Assembly (NCBI GenBank): GCA_015501605.1
Contig: JADNRZ010000041.1
Span: forward strand, 124,001 to 188,000
DNA length: 64,000 bases
Direction of reading: 5' to 3'
DNA from: Panaeolus papilionaceus
Lineage: Eukaryota > Basidiomycota > Agaricomycetes > Agaricales
Part shown: in pieces, positions 17,696 through 29,056 of the stretch
How the letters are laid out: each line of letters starts with the position of its first letter
How positions within the stretch are numbered: the stretch's first letter is position 1
Made by a program: the position numbers and the translations under genes
The notes under the pieces: model-generated
The model's database searches: none
Seen by the model: the letters and a program-made list of their open reading frames with translations, nothing else
What the model was told of the DNA's origin: nothing

Positions 17696-18818
17696 CCCCT
17701 CGTGCCATGTCAGAAAACCTGAAAAGAAAAGACATTGAGTTTCCCAAGGTCGTCTTCACCGCACTTTCGAGCTCACCGTTCACGCCACAGATTTGTATAA
17801 TCAGGTTCGTCTTCGGCACATTGTCACTTCCATTCTCTCTACAACTCTATTCAAATCAGCCACTACCTCAGGGCCATCGATAAAGTCCATCAAAACATAA
17901 CATTATGAATGCAGGTGACACTATCAAAACGTCCAGTTGACATCCACCAGCAACTTTCTGACTTGCGGGTTTGGACTAGACCACACGCTCAAACTGGAGA
18001 CGCAAAACATCACATTCACAAAAGCGCCATCTGGCAGTGTTGATAAGCAGGGTCGCGTCGTATAGCCATACTGTCTCTCTACCCAACACCACCATGAGCG
18101 CATCGTAGCCGCCGTGCCTGCCCGCTCGTATCCAGCGACATTCAATTGCAGTTGACTGTTGAAACTGGCACATCCGCGCGGCGCTATGTTACAGGGGCCA
18201 GACGGTGGGCGCATCAATAGTTTAATTCATGCACCCCTCGCGAATTGAATTGACCCAACAGCATTTACCCATCAGATATCAAACACCATTCATTCAAATC
18301 GTCAGAAGCTCACTGTTATACAAGTACACAATTACGTAGTATCCAGTGTCGGGACCAACTGAATTATATATGTTAGCATACCGGTGCATTGATACAGGGA
18401 CATTACCATCTGTCATGGAGGTTTCGATATGCCGTGTCTGGTATGGGCTATGCAATGAGGTTGCAACTTCAAGACGACTACACGCATATCTGAGTACATC
18501 GTACGGTGCTGCATTCTTTGAATAATACTTTTTTGTATCGTGACCTCAGCTCGAAACGGGAGATAGAAAGGGGAGATATTGATAACACTTGACATTTTCC
18601 TCACGCAACCAGAATTCAAAAGACGAATGAATAATTCAAAAGAGAACTAACAAACTACCAAAACTCGCGACAACAAGTATTTTTAGTTTTCCCCCTCCCC
18701 TTCCCGTCCTTTCCCGCCCACCCTGATTTCTTCCCCTCCCTTCCTGCCCACACTGACTTCTCCCCCTTCTCCTCACAACCCGCCCCGATTTTCTTCACCC
18801 ATCCCACTTCGCCTACGC
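17696..18818. other. intergenic part of the left arm (mirror of 24046-25168)
   Basis: It separates the CCT3 stop from the kinase-like gene and has no supported gene. The short open frames at 17924-18217 and 18413-18619 recur exactly in the right arm because the DNA is copied, not because selection can be shown. A C/T-rich stretch lies at 18690-18810, just past the CCT3 stop. Confidence 0.55.
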
Positions 18819-21644
18819 TCAGTTCTCAGGCACCATCTCCTCCGGCATCGGCTGCCCACCTCCCTCCTTCTCTTTACGAATAGCCTGGACAACATCGTCG
18901 ACGCGAAGAAGCATGCGCGCGGCTTCGATGGCGGTTTTGAGCGTTTGGATCTGCGGTGATGTGAAAAGGGATGTTAGTAGGGGGTTGAATGGGGGACGAA
19001 GAGGAAACACATAGCACAGGTCATCAACGTATCAGAATATAAAAGTCATTAGAAATGAAAAGTCCATGCCATATTAAAGACTCAGAGAAGAGAGAGCCAG
19101 CGAGTTGAGCGATACACACCCAACGACGAACGCGCTACCCATGATCAGGCAAATAACGTCAGGGAAACAAAAACCGCGACCATGCGACTATGCATACGCC
19201 CGCGTCATCACAGAGAAAACCAATGCATCTGGGCGATGGAAGTATGTCTCCCGAAATCGACCGCGTAAGGAGCGCGTGCACGGCTTGTACCGATGAAATA
19301 GCTTCGCGAGGCGGAAATATACACCCAAAACAATGCAAAGAGTTGTAGAGTGCCCATGGGCGCTTCTAATTCAAAAGCTCGCAGAGTCACTGAAACCCTG
19401 CATATGCTTCTCAACAGGATGAAAAAAGAGGTAGAGCGTCTGTACAGACGACCAAAGTGCCAAAACGGGAACCACACCAAAGACGAAAAGAGCAAGGATA
19501 GAAAAGACGAAAAAAAATGCAAGCAAAGACTCGAAAAACCGAGGCGTGGGCAGAAAGACAGAGAAAAGGACAAGGAAGAGGAACAACGCTCACCTTGACA
19601 CTCGCAGACTCATACAATCCATAGGTCTTCATGTCAACAGGTTTACCTGTATTTCCATCTACACCCCACGAGCTCTCTCCAGACGCATGCTTAGCCTACG
19701 CATCGAACAACTCCATCAACCACCGACCCAAACAACTTAGGAAAGGAAAGCAAAAACGTACCCTCAGCTCAGTTAACACCCTGATCGCATTCCCACCCGC
19801 ATTCTGCACCAGCGTGCGCGGAATAACCTCCATCGCATCAGCAACAGCTCTATACGGCCACCCCTCAACACCAACCACGCTCCTCGCCTTCTGATGCAGC
19901 CCCACACTGATCGCCATCTCTGTCGCGCCTCCACCGGGTGCAAGAGTAGGGTCAAAGACGACGTTACGCGCGACAGACATGGCGTCGGCGAGGTTCCTGT
20001 CGATTTCGTTGAGGATGTCTTTGGAGGGGCCGCGGAGGAGGATGGTGCATGCTTTGGGAGTGCTACACTCGGTGAGGAAGGTGAAGTATCTGGAGGGGGA
20101 GAAAAGGTGAGATGGGTGAAGCAGATGGAAAAGAGACCCGGAGAAGGTTGAAAAACGTACTCATCACCGATTTTTTCGATGTGGAACAGGCCACACTTCG
20201 TTCCAACATCAGCATCACGGAGATCTTCAATACGGTTGACGATAGTAGCGCCAACGGCGAGTGCGATACGATTGTTGTCCGATTTGCGAACACGACGAAT
20301 AGCAGAGACGTTATTGGTCTCAAAGACATGTTGAGCGAGATCTATTCATTCACAATCACAATGAGTAACCCAACGACGCTGCAACCAACGGCAACGACAA
20401 AACTCACCAGAAACACCCTTCTCCGTAATAATTAAATCCGGCTTAAACTCCAACAGCCTATAACACAACTGCTTAACCTGCTCTTCTTCAATCTCCTGAG
20501 CCCTCGCCCAATCCGCCTCCTTCGAAAACTCCATATTCGTCTGACTCTCCCCCTTCTTATACTCCAATGGACAATCCAACAATATAATCCTCGGGTTCTC
20601 AATCCTCCTCCTCATATTCGGATGCGTAATATCCTTATTCACCATCACTCCATTCAGCACCTTGCTCTGCTCAATCTCGCCCCCAGGGATCTTCTCCACC
20701 CTCGCATAGCGCTTTATATCCACCGTTTTGAGACCATTATTCTCCTGAGCCACCGTGCGCACGGCTTGGAGTGCGAGCTGACACATGAGATCAGACCAAC
20801 GCGCGACGAACTTTGTGCCGATGGAGGTTTTGATGAGTGCGAGCATTTGAGCGTCGTCGTTGACGTCGATGGGGATGGAGATTCGTTTGATGATGGAGAG
20901 AGCTTCTTGCAGGGCTTTGTTGTATGCTGAAATGATCACGACGGGGTGGATGTCTCTTTCGAGTTGAGAGAGGGATTGTGCGAGAATTTCGCCGGCTGAA
21001 AGAGGTGAAAAAACGAGGAAAAGATCAGTGTCAGTAGGACAAGATATGTGTACAAAGACGAACCCAGGATAATCACACTCGTCGTTCCGTCTCCACACTC
21101 CTCATCCTGTGTCCTGCTTAGCTCGATCATATTCTTCGCCGCAGGATGCGCGACGTCGATCTCACGTAAAATCGCATTGCCATCGTTTGTTAGCCTATCA
21201 TGTCATAGCATAGCACATCAGTAGAAAAAACGCGCAGTTCGGTGAGTGTTGTGTCATAAAGGATGAGAAAAAGCGAGAAAGAGGAGGAGAAACGTACAAT
21301 ATGCCGCCCATAGGATCCAAAATCATCTTCAACATCGCCTTGGGCCCAAGACACGTCCTGATAACATCTGCTACAGTCTGTCCACCATATCCAAAGTCTC
21401 GTCAGCATGTCTCATCCAACACTATAGCTTAAGCTTGAAAATCAGCAACGCACCTTGGCAGCAGTAATATTAGACACCTGCGCTTTCCTCCCCGACGTCC
21501 TCTCGGGGGCAGTGTCTGTAATACACCATACACCACACACACACAACACAAGATCACCCAATGAAACCATCAGCATCTCCCCCTTCCTCCAGAGAAAAAG
21601 CGGAATAATAACGTACTCATCACAAATACGGGCGTTTGGGACAT
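18819..21644 (-). CDS. CCT3: T-complex protein 1 subunit gamma (CCT3 chaperonin)
   Basis: The ATG at 21644 reads MSQTPVFVMNTAPERTSGRK, followed by exons with IRTCLGPKAM, MILDPMGG and DGNAILREIDVAHPAAK. The group II chaperonin nucleotide-binding motif (ECGDGTTSVIILG) is present, as are gamma-type signatures such as NPRIILLDCPLEYKKGESQT and LLRGPSKDILNEIDRNL, and APGGGATEMAISV. The penultimate exon ends YGLYESASVK at 19594. The last exon (18819-18950) reads IQTLKTAIEAARMLLRVDDV and ends PEEMVPEN. The product is one of eight subunits of the cytosolic CCT/TRiC ring that folds actin and tubulin, so the gene is expected to be essential. The last intron (18951-19593, 643 nt) is about ten times longer than its neighbours, and the inner edge of the inverted repeat lies inside it. 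Confidence 0.95.
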
Positions 21645-21964
21645 GGTGGATATGTCGATGGATGAGGAAAATGGGAGAGGAGTGGATGGATTAGAGGTGA
21701 GTTGATCAAAACACGATTCCCTTTTTTTGACTGATGGCCCAGGGCACGACGCGTTTGTGTTACGGCTGGTCACGGTTGTTAGTATTGGTCAGCGTCGTCA
21801 CGCCGGGCTTCGTTGAATGAGAACTCTGCCGAAGCGCTGACATCCAAAATATTCTAACTCTTAACACAGGGATGAAACCACCTCGTGTGTACCACGCACC
21901 ATTATGTCGCAGACATGTCAACACATCCTGAGCATATTCGGCCGCAACCTCACCTCGTTCCACG

Positions 21965-22695
21965 ATGAACGTCCCCGAGCTTAGTAACCTCAAGGTCAAT
22001 GGCGAAATTTCCGTCGAAACTGTGGCTAGCAAACTGCGCATTCGTGTGTGCGTAAGTATCTCGGCGCTCATTGCTTAGTATTGAATGTCACGACGCTGAC
22101 CCCTTGGTAGAATACTGGGACCCACAGGTGTCGGGAAAAGCTGTGTAAGGAAGGCATCATCACTTTCTGAGATGGTCTCCTAAAACTCGCCATCATTTCG
22201 TATAAAGTTTATACAAGTGCTAGCCGGAGATGTGCAGGATTTGGGATTATCAAAGGACCAACTAGCTGGATTCACACAACACGCTTCGGCATGCAAGCTG
22301 ATTAACGTATGGATTCACCGCGACGGAAGACTAAAACCAATTTTTCTGATCGACACGCCTGGGTTTTCAGACCCCAGAATTTCATACCTGGGTGTCGTGC
22401 GTGCCTGGGGTCATTCGTCGGCTCAAACCAACCTCGAGCTTGGCAAGGGACTTCTCGAGAGGAACCATGCAGAGAACGAGAATTGACCAAGTTTGTGGAA
22501 GAGTGGATTGGGGAGTTCAGAACACCGCCAGCGGGACTCGAGGATGGTCATTACGACCTCCTGAAGTCGCTAGGGGGTACTTATATTCCGCACAACCTGT
22601 CGATGCGTGTCTTCCTTCTCCCGTGTTTTCTCGCTCGATGGTTTCGCAATGCTAAGCGTCTGAGACGAAGCAGGTGGTTCGAGCGCAAGTCTTAG
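21965..22695 (+). pseudogene. degenerate P-loop GTPase-like gene, internally deleted
   Basis: The ATG at 21965 starts MNVPELSNLKVNGEISVETV, which aligns with the region before the P-loop in the GTPase-like gene at 59-1730. After an intron comes the G1 motif ILGPTGVGKS. After another intron comes QVLAGDVQDLGLSKDQLAGF and the G3 motif FLIDTPGFSD. The frame then jumps almost directly to sequence matching the C-terminal helices of the first gene (ELTKFVEEWIGEFRTPPAG against RLDKFIEQFIEYGPPPAQ). The region from switch II through G4/G5 is therefore missing. One base is also missing near 22481, which breaks the frame. The gene lies head-to-head with CCT3, with about 320 bp between the starts. Confidence 0.65.
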
Positions 22696-23562
22696 GCAAC
22701 TTACACATTAGTACATGCATTGTATTTATTTCGACGCCGCTGCGCCTGTTGATATCTCATAGAGTCCTGAGCTGCAATCGTTTAGCCCTTTAAGAAGTTG
22801 ATGTCACGTCAAGAGCTACTCTGCATCTGCATCTCCGTTCCCCTTGCACATCGCATCGTGTAGTACTCGTTCAGCTTGTACAGCTCACCCAGCACAACGT
22901 TTCTGTATAAGACTGAGAATCATGGGAGGAATGAATTGCGAGAAGCAGCAGAATGGGGGAACAAGGACTTTTTGATCCCCATTTAGCCATTGTCGAGGGC
23001 CTTTTCTCCATCGTTTTGTCATGGGTAACAGAGCAGTGATCCTTGGGTGAAGGAGGACAGGTGGCGGGGAGACAATGAAAGACGGCACAAAATCAAATAT
23101 AAGGAGGTTACACCCAAGCCCCATGACCAATATAATCTAGGGCTTCTCCTTGCAACCAGTTACAATCTCCCTCAGCATTCTCCACGTGGAAGAATGGGAA
23201 GAGGATCTATGAGGAGGGTTAGGGTTAGATAGTCGAGTCAGGAGGTAGACATAGGTTGGTAGGTGGATACAAGGTATGTGAGAGTAGATGGTAGGGTCCC
23301 AGTAACGTCAGCATGTAGTTTCATATATAAATCTTTCTATGTTGTCTGAGTAGTGGAATGCTATTGACTCGCAGTTGCACCGCGTTAGGTGTGCTCCAAG
23401 TGTCAAATTGAAGGTAAAGAGGATTTGACTAGCGCCTCCAATGTCAATTTAAGAACTGCCAAACCTTTTTTTGCTGGCATTGATATGCATACATTGGGTT
23501 TTGTGACGATTCACTTGCCCTTGCGCGGAAACCCCCGCGCTCTACACATTTTATCATGGAAG
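22696..23562. other. gene-free part of the spacer with a short telomere-like motif
   Basis: No supported gene. At 23217-23229 the sequence reads GGGTTAGGGTTAG, two units of the fungal telomere repeat. The region ends where the right arm begins, near 23563. Confidence 0.5.
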
Positions 23563-23913
23563 TTATTTCATCGGTACAAGCCGTGTACGCGCTCCTCACG
23601 CGGTCGATTTCGGGAGACATACTTCCATCGCCCAGATGCATTGATGTTTTCTGTGATGATGCGGGCGTATGCATAGTCGCATGGCCGCGGTTTTTGTTTC
23701 CCTGACGTTATTTGCCTGATCATGGGTAGCGCGTTCGTCGTTGGGTGTGTATCGCTCAACTCGCTGGCTCTCTCTTCTCTGAGTCTTTAATATGGCATGG
23801 ACTTTTCATTTCTAATGACTTTTATATTCTGATACGTTGATGACCTGTGCTATGTGTTTCCTCTTCGTCCCCCATTCAACCCCCTACTAACATCCCTTTT
23901 CACATCACCGCAG

Positions 23914-24045
23914 ATCCAAACGCTCAAAACCGCCATCGAAGCCGCGCGCATGCTTCTTCGCGTCGACGATGTTGTCCAGGCTATTCGTAAAGAGAAGGAG
24001 GGAGGTGGGCAGCCGATGCCGGAGGAGATGGTGCCTGAGAACTGA
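23914..24045 (+). pseudogene. orphan last exon of CCT3 in the right arm
   Basis: An acceptor (cag at 23911-23913) precedes an exact copy of the terminal CCT3 exon, from IQTLKTAIEAARMLLRVDDV to the stop after PEEMVPEN. No upstream CCT3 exon exists on this strand in the present arrangement, so the exon is silent here. It would become the functional end of CCT3 if the spacer were inverted, because the acceptor, the reading phase and the intron sequence are all preserved. Confidence 0.85.
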
Positions 24046-25168
24046 GCGTAGGCGAAGTGGGATGGGTGAAGAAAATCGGGGCGGGTTGTGAGGAGAAGGG
24101 GGAGAAGTCAGTGTGGGCAGGAAGGGAGGGGAAGAAATCAGGGTGGGCGGGAAAGGACGGGAAGGGGAGGGGGAAAACTAAAAATACTTGTTGTCGCGAG
24201 TTTTGGTAGTTTGTTAGTTCTCTTTTGAATTATTCATTCGTCTTTTGAATTCTGGTTGCGTGAGGAAAATGTCAAGTGTTATCAATATCTCCCCTTTCTA
24301 TCTCCCGTTTCGAGCTGAGGTCACGATACAAAAAAGTATTATTCAAAGAATGCAGCACCGTACGATGTACTCAGATATGCGTGTAGTCGTCTTGAAGTTG
24401 CAACCTCATTGCATAGCCCATACCAGACACGGCATATCGAAACCTCCATGACAGATGGTAATGTCCCTGTATCAATGCACCGGTATGCTAACATATATAA
24501 TTCAGTTGGTCCCGACACTGGATACTACGTAATTGTGTACTTGTATAACAGTGAGCTTCTGACGATTTGAATGAATGGTGTTTGATATCTGATGGGTAAA
24601 TGCTGTTGGGTCAATTCAATTCGCGAGGGGTGCATGAATTAAACTATTGATGCGCCCACCGTCTGGCCCCTGTAACATAGCGCCGCGCGGATGTGCCAGT
24701 TTCAACAGTCAACTGCAATTGAATGTCGCTGGATACGAGCGGGCAGGCACGGCGGCTACGATGCGCTCATGGTGGTGTTGGGTAGAGAGACAGTATGGCT
24801 ATACGACGCGACCCTGCTTATCAACACTGCCAGATGGCGCTTTTGTGAATGTGATGTTTTGCGTCTCCAGTTTGAGCGTGTGGTCTAGTCCAAACCCGCA
24901 AGTCAGAAAGTTGCTGGTGGATGTCAACTGGACGTTTTGATAGTGTCACCTGCATTCATAATGTTATGTTTTGATGGACTTTATCGATGGCCCTGAGGTA
25001 GTGGCTGATTTGAATAGAGTTGTAGAGAGAATGGAAGTGACAATGTGCCGAAGACGAACCTGATTATACAAATCTGTGGCGTGAACGGTGAGCTCGAAAG
25101 TGCGGTGAAGACGACCTTGGGAAACTCAATGTCTTTTCTTTTCAGGTTTTCTGACATGGCACGAGGGG

Positions 25169-25176
25169 TATAAATA
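25169..25176 (+). promoter_or_regulatory. TATA box of the right-arm kinase-like gene
   Basis: TATAAATA lies 106 bp upstream of the ATG at 25282, within GGGGTATAAATACGAGG. The same box is present in mirror image in the left arm, so both copies carry the same core promoter. Confidence 0.6.
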
Positions 25177-25281
25177 CGAGGCTGCAATGATAGTACATTC
25201 CTCAGACAGGCTGGTCCCGTCCTATTCACTCATCTCTTTACGCAGCACACTCTACCTTGAAACCCATTCAGCTCACCGACG

Positions 25282-26256
25282 ATGCGCTTCTCTTACGCTC
25301 TCCTCGCTTCCATCAGCGTTGTGCTGACCATCTGTAACGCCGCTCCAGTCGAGCTGGACGCCCGTACGGGTTCACTCGAAGCTGTTCGAAGATCATGGGA
25401 TTCGCTCAGCACCCTCGTAGACAGCAGAGATATCGAAGATGTTTCAGTCTATGGTCGCATGTTGGCGAAACGCACCCCCAAAGTTTTGAAGGCAGGCCCC
25501 GTCTGCACTGTTAAGAAAACTAACGGAGCGAAGCGGTTGTCGCGTCGAAGTTCGTAATCCCGAGGCTCCTCCATCGCTGATATGAACTAATGCCTTGCCC
25601 TTCGCTATAGCTTTGCCTGCGCTGGAGAAAGTTGCACCTGCGCTCGGACCCAGGCTCGGTGGGGGCGCCTTCGGCGACGTATACGAGTGCGCGACTAACC
25701 CGAACGAGGTCGTCATCAAGAAGCCAGGGGCGGCGCTTCGGTATATCGTCGAGCCCGAGGTCGAGCGATTGCAGCACATTGGTCAACTCAAGGGATGGGC
25801 CGAAGCCGGCGGTTCTTTCTATATCAAGATGACTCGAATCCATGGGAAACATCTGAGCGAATTCCCGCTCTACACCGGTGCCACTGGGGAGACGAAAAAG
25901 AAAGTCCTCGCTGCAATCCACACGAAACTGTTTGAGCGCGTCATGCATTATAAGAATGACTTCGAGCTTCTCCACACGTAAGCGACTTTTTACTGTGCTG
26001 TTTATGGTAGATGAACGACACTGACTGCTCTGATCAGCGATATGAAAGAGGAAAACTTTTTGATCCAAGGAACCTCGATCGAAACTATCACTGTTGAACT
26101 GGTTGACTGGGGTATTGCGGATAACCTCAAGACATGCGCTGCATCCAAGACGGATCAGGAAATTGTGAGTTGCCATTTGTTTCTTTTGGATGCTCTGGCC
26201 AGATTGTTGATGAACGGTTCATTTATCAGAAACAAACAATCGCTATGATTGCTTAA
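25282..26256 (+). CDS. small secreted protein kinase-like protein, right-arm copy
   Basis: Exons 25282-25549, 25611-25977, 26038-26164 and 26230-26256 total 789 nt (262 codons plus stop). Residues 1-20 form a signal peptide. Residues ~21-89 hold basic sites (MLAKRT, RLSRR) that could be Kex2-like cleavage points. The kinase part has LGGGAFGDVYE (glycine loop), VVIKK (the usual ATP-anchoring lysine), EVERL (a candidate helix-C glutamate), HTDMKEENF (catalytic Asp, Lys and Asn positions kept) and VELVDWGIAD (DWG replacing DFG). It ends KQTIAMIA with no activation segment or full C-lobe. Activity is therefore uncertain; it could be a secreted pseudokinase or an effector-like protein. It lies about 1.2 kb beyond the orphan CCT3 exon. 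Confidence 0.75.
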
Positions 26257-26993
26257 GCAGCTGGTACTTGCGACGTTCGGCGATGGTCACGTATATTATT
26301 TTTGTAATTTATATTCCGTCGCAATTCAAATAATTTTCTATACTGTTCGAGGGATCAGTTAAGTTCCCCGTTTCGCGTGTCGTTCGCCCATCTTGTACAA
26401 CATTCGAATTTCGTCCTCCCATCAGTCATTGTTATTTTACGATAGCACCAATACTTACGGTACCTTTCATACGGAGTCGATGTAACGCAAACACGGCATC
26501 AGACACGTAATTCATGGCATCGAACAATGTTTCGAATCTCAGTAGTGGTGATTGTGATTGGAATAGTTATTCATCAATCGAGTGCCAGAGTATCCTTCTT
26601 TCATTTCTCCATCCGTTGTCGCCAAATTGATGCCATGTTTTTCCTCCGAGTCTTGTCCAGAACACCCCATTCAATTTCTTCGTCAGTTGTAACGAAATGA
26701 TGGCATCAGCTATGTAGATTTTCGCGTGTTTCTTCGACGCTCTGCAATCTCTACCTGTGTACTCTCTCTCTTCCAATGTATCAATGATTCGACTGATGGT
26801 ATGACCCGCCATGTCTAACACCGTTATTTTGCTTTTACGTTTATCGCATGTGCTGAGCCGCTATGGCGCTCCTGATAAACCCGACCACCCAGCCAGCGTC
26901 ATGCTATTTTTTCTAGTCGTGCGGTTCCCTGAGATAATCAACAAAAAATCATGCAGGTGACGCACGTTACGAGTTCGTAAGAGAGAGAAGAAG

Positions 26994-29056
26994 CGGGGGT
27001 GAGTTTGAGGTGAATCAAAACAAAGACGATGGATTCTGACGATTTCAACGAAATTAGCGCTTTAAACTATGTACATCACATACCTAATTTATAGAAAATG
27101 AATGGAACATAATGACAATGTCCAAAGACGAGGTATGTGTCATAAACTACGCTAATGCGAGATACAACGGCGCTACTTGCTAGTACGAATGGGGGGGAAA
27201 AGCGCACTTCGGCGTGCGCTGCGCGTGAACGCTGGACCGACGCGAATGGAAATAACAGGAATGGGAAAAGCCGCAAACAAGGGGATGTGGCTAATGGGCT
27301 CATCATCGGTTTCATTGGCGAGTCAAACTTGAGAGATAGATGAAGCTTTGCAATCGCTTTATATAGCTTCACGGACTCGGCGTGCCATGCATCGGCCTGC
27401 TAAAAAGGTCGATACAGCCTCTGGTCGACGCAACTGCAAGAAAGAGGTGAGAGCTAAAGTGGAAGAAGGGGAGTGGGTGATGTGAAGAGAAAGAGGGGGG
27501 GGAATGGGGTAGGGGTGAAAGGGTGTCAGATATGGCACCCTCACTCAGCGCGTTCAATAACGATATCTTCGTTACCCGCAAGAAAGAGCGAGTACTATAG
27601 AGTGATGTACTTTGTACCTTTGTTGCTCATAAGTAAGAGGACGAGCAACGAGGGTGGGGAATTTTAAACATATACTCGGAATCAAATGCTAATGAGTTTA
27701 GGTTAAGCGAGAGCATGTGGTTGGTGGTGACAAGTGCGCGTTGGCCGGCTTACATGGGGAATGGGACAATGACGATTGCCCACGGTGATGATAATCACGT
27801 CGAAAAGGAATCAAACGAGCAAGGGCTGGCAACTGACGGGGGGAAAGTCCAAGTAGGTGGGAAATAAGTAGGGCTGAACATGAGGGAGAGGAGGCCGTTA
27901 GAGTAGGTGATGGATATTTTGGTCGGGTGTATTGAGCAGAGGTCCAGCACAGGTGGAAGCACAGTGGTGCGAAGTCGGGATTTGATACTGTTCGACAGGA
28001 GAGTCAGTATGACCGTCTAGACTTGTAGAGCACTTTGTGCAGCGTCTCTGATGGTGGTTTTCATTATTTTATTTTGGGTTTCATGCGGTGTATGTGGCCG
28101 TCCCTGGCCTGGCGTTTGTTGTCGCTTTCGTTCACCCTGCCCTGTGGCTGTCGCTGTCGTTGTGAAGTGATCTCTAAGCGAAAGTATTCTTGTCTGAAAT
28201 AAAGTACGTTCCTTCAATCTCTTGAGTTTCCGAGCTGTGCAAAGAGTGGTGTGAATACACATCGTTGAACCCACTCCGTCTTCTGGTTGTGGGAACTGCT
28301 GCGCCCACTGAGTCTGGATTTTGGCTATGCCGTCAAGAGCGGGATTACTTCGGATCCAATTCATCTAATCTTATCTCCATGAACTCACGGCCGATGCCGC
28401 CTTCAATGCTCCCTGACACTTCTGGCTTCATTTACCACCAGCATGCTCTTTTCATTCAGCTAGACGAAGAAGAACAGTAACACATCACACCCCGTATACA
28501 CCTCCATGCATCGAGCAGGCATGTAACCTCTTCCATACCCTTGTCTTCCTTAAACCGAAAGTGCCTTCACCCCATCCGACTCGGCAGCCCACAAACCCTA
28601 GATCAACCCTTCAAATCAATCTCCCCGTAAGGATTAGCTCCAATTCAGTCCCCGTCCGTTAAGAATTGAGTTTATGTCACCCCTGCGCACCTTGGGTGGC
28701 ATGATGAGCTTCTTTCAATCTTACTAGCATGTTTCTTTCCTTTGGGCGCTGTCCGAAGCTTACCTACACTCTCTTAGTCCAGTTACACTTACATCCTTAC
28801 ATGCAAGCTTACAACATGAAATAAAATAAAATAAAATTCACATCTCGGGTCATCTCCGCCGGGTCAAGAGGTATACGTAGCACTGATGCCCTATGCACAG
28901 TTATAAATACGTATGAACTTGATTCCATAACCCCCTCCTTCGCTTTTTCATCCAGCCTACGTCCACGACGCTTTGTCCCTCCTTTCCTTTCCTTTCCTTC
29001 CCCTCACCTTCGTTTCTGTTTTCTATTACTAGGTATCGTGATAAGGAGGAATAAGG
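26994..29056. other. intergenic region, no supported gene
   Basis: About 2 kb with only short, non-homologous open frames. It contains a G-run near 27493, a short ATAAA tandem repeat near 28820-28840, and a CCTTT-rich tract at 28980-29005 just upstream of the next gene that probably belongs to its promoter. Confidence 0.5.

Larger units (their letters stand above)
15873..19302. repeat. left arm of a 3.43-kb inverted repeat
   Basis: This arm is the reverse complement of about 23563-26993. Paired positions add to 42864 through most of its length, giving a symmetry axis near 21432. Through the core (about 16600-19100) every stretch compared reads identically, and paired open frames in several frames match residue for residue. 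Differences cluster at the ends. Near the outer edge there is a 7/6 T-run, a T/C change at 15966, a G/A change and a one-base indel near 16071. Near the inner edge there are about seven substitutions in 140 bp (about 19160-19290). The arm carries the last exon of CCT3 and a complete secreted kinase-like gene, both on the minus strand. Confidence 0.95.
19303..23562. other. spacer between the inverted-repeat arms
   Basis: A unique ~4.26-kb segment holding all CCT3 exons except the last, about 320 bp of divergent promoter DNA, the degenerate GTPase gene (21965-22695) and about 870 bp without a gene. The CCT3 body points toward the left arm. A flip of this segment would point it toward the right arm, which has the same terminal exon. 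Confidence 0.85.
23563..26993. repeat. right arm of the 3.43-kb inverted repeat
   Basis: This is the reverse complement of about 15873-19302. It carries, on the plus strand, an orphan copy of the last CCT3 exon and a full copy of the secreted kinase-like gene. The outer edge ends in a short CT microsatellite (26979-26993) that is two bases longer than on the left. The flanking DNA beyond either outer edge shows no similarity, and neither edge shows a clear target-site duplication. Confidence 0.95.

Noticed and set aside
17924..18217. Open frames duplicated exactly in both repeat arms as evidence of genes
   Set aside because: Identity comes from the inverted duplication itself, so it says nothing about selection on coding. 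No start context or family match supports them.
15873..26993. Inverted repeat as the ends of a large DNA transposon
   Set aside because: There is no transposase between the arms and no target-site duplication at the outer edges, and the arms carry host genes.
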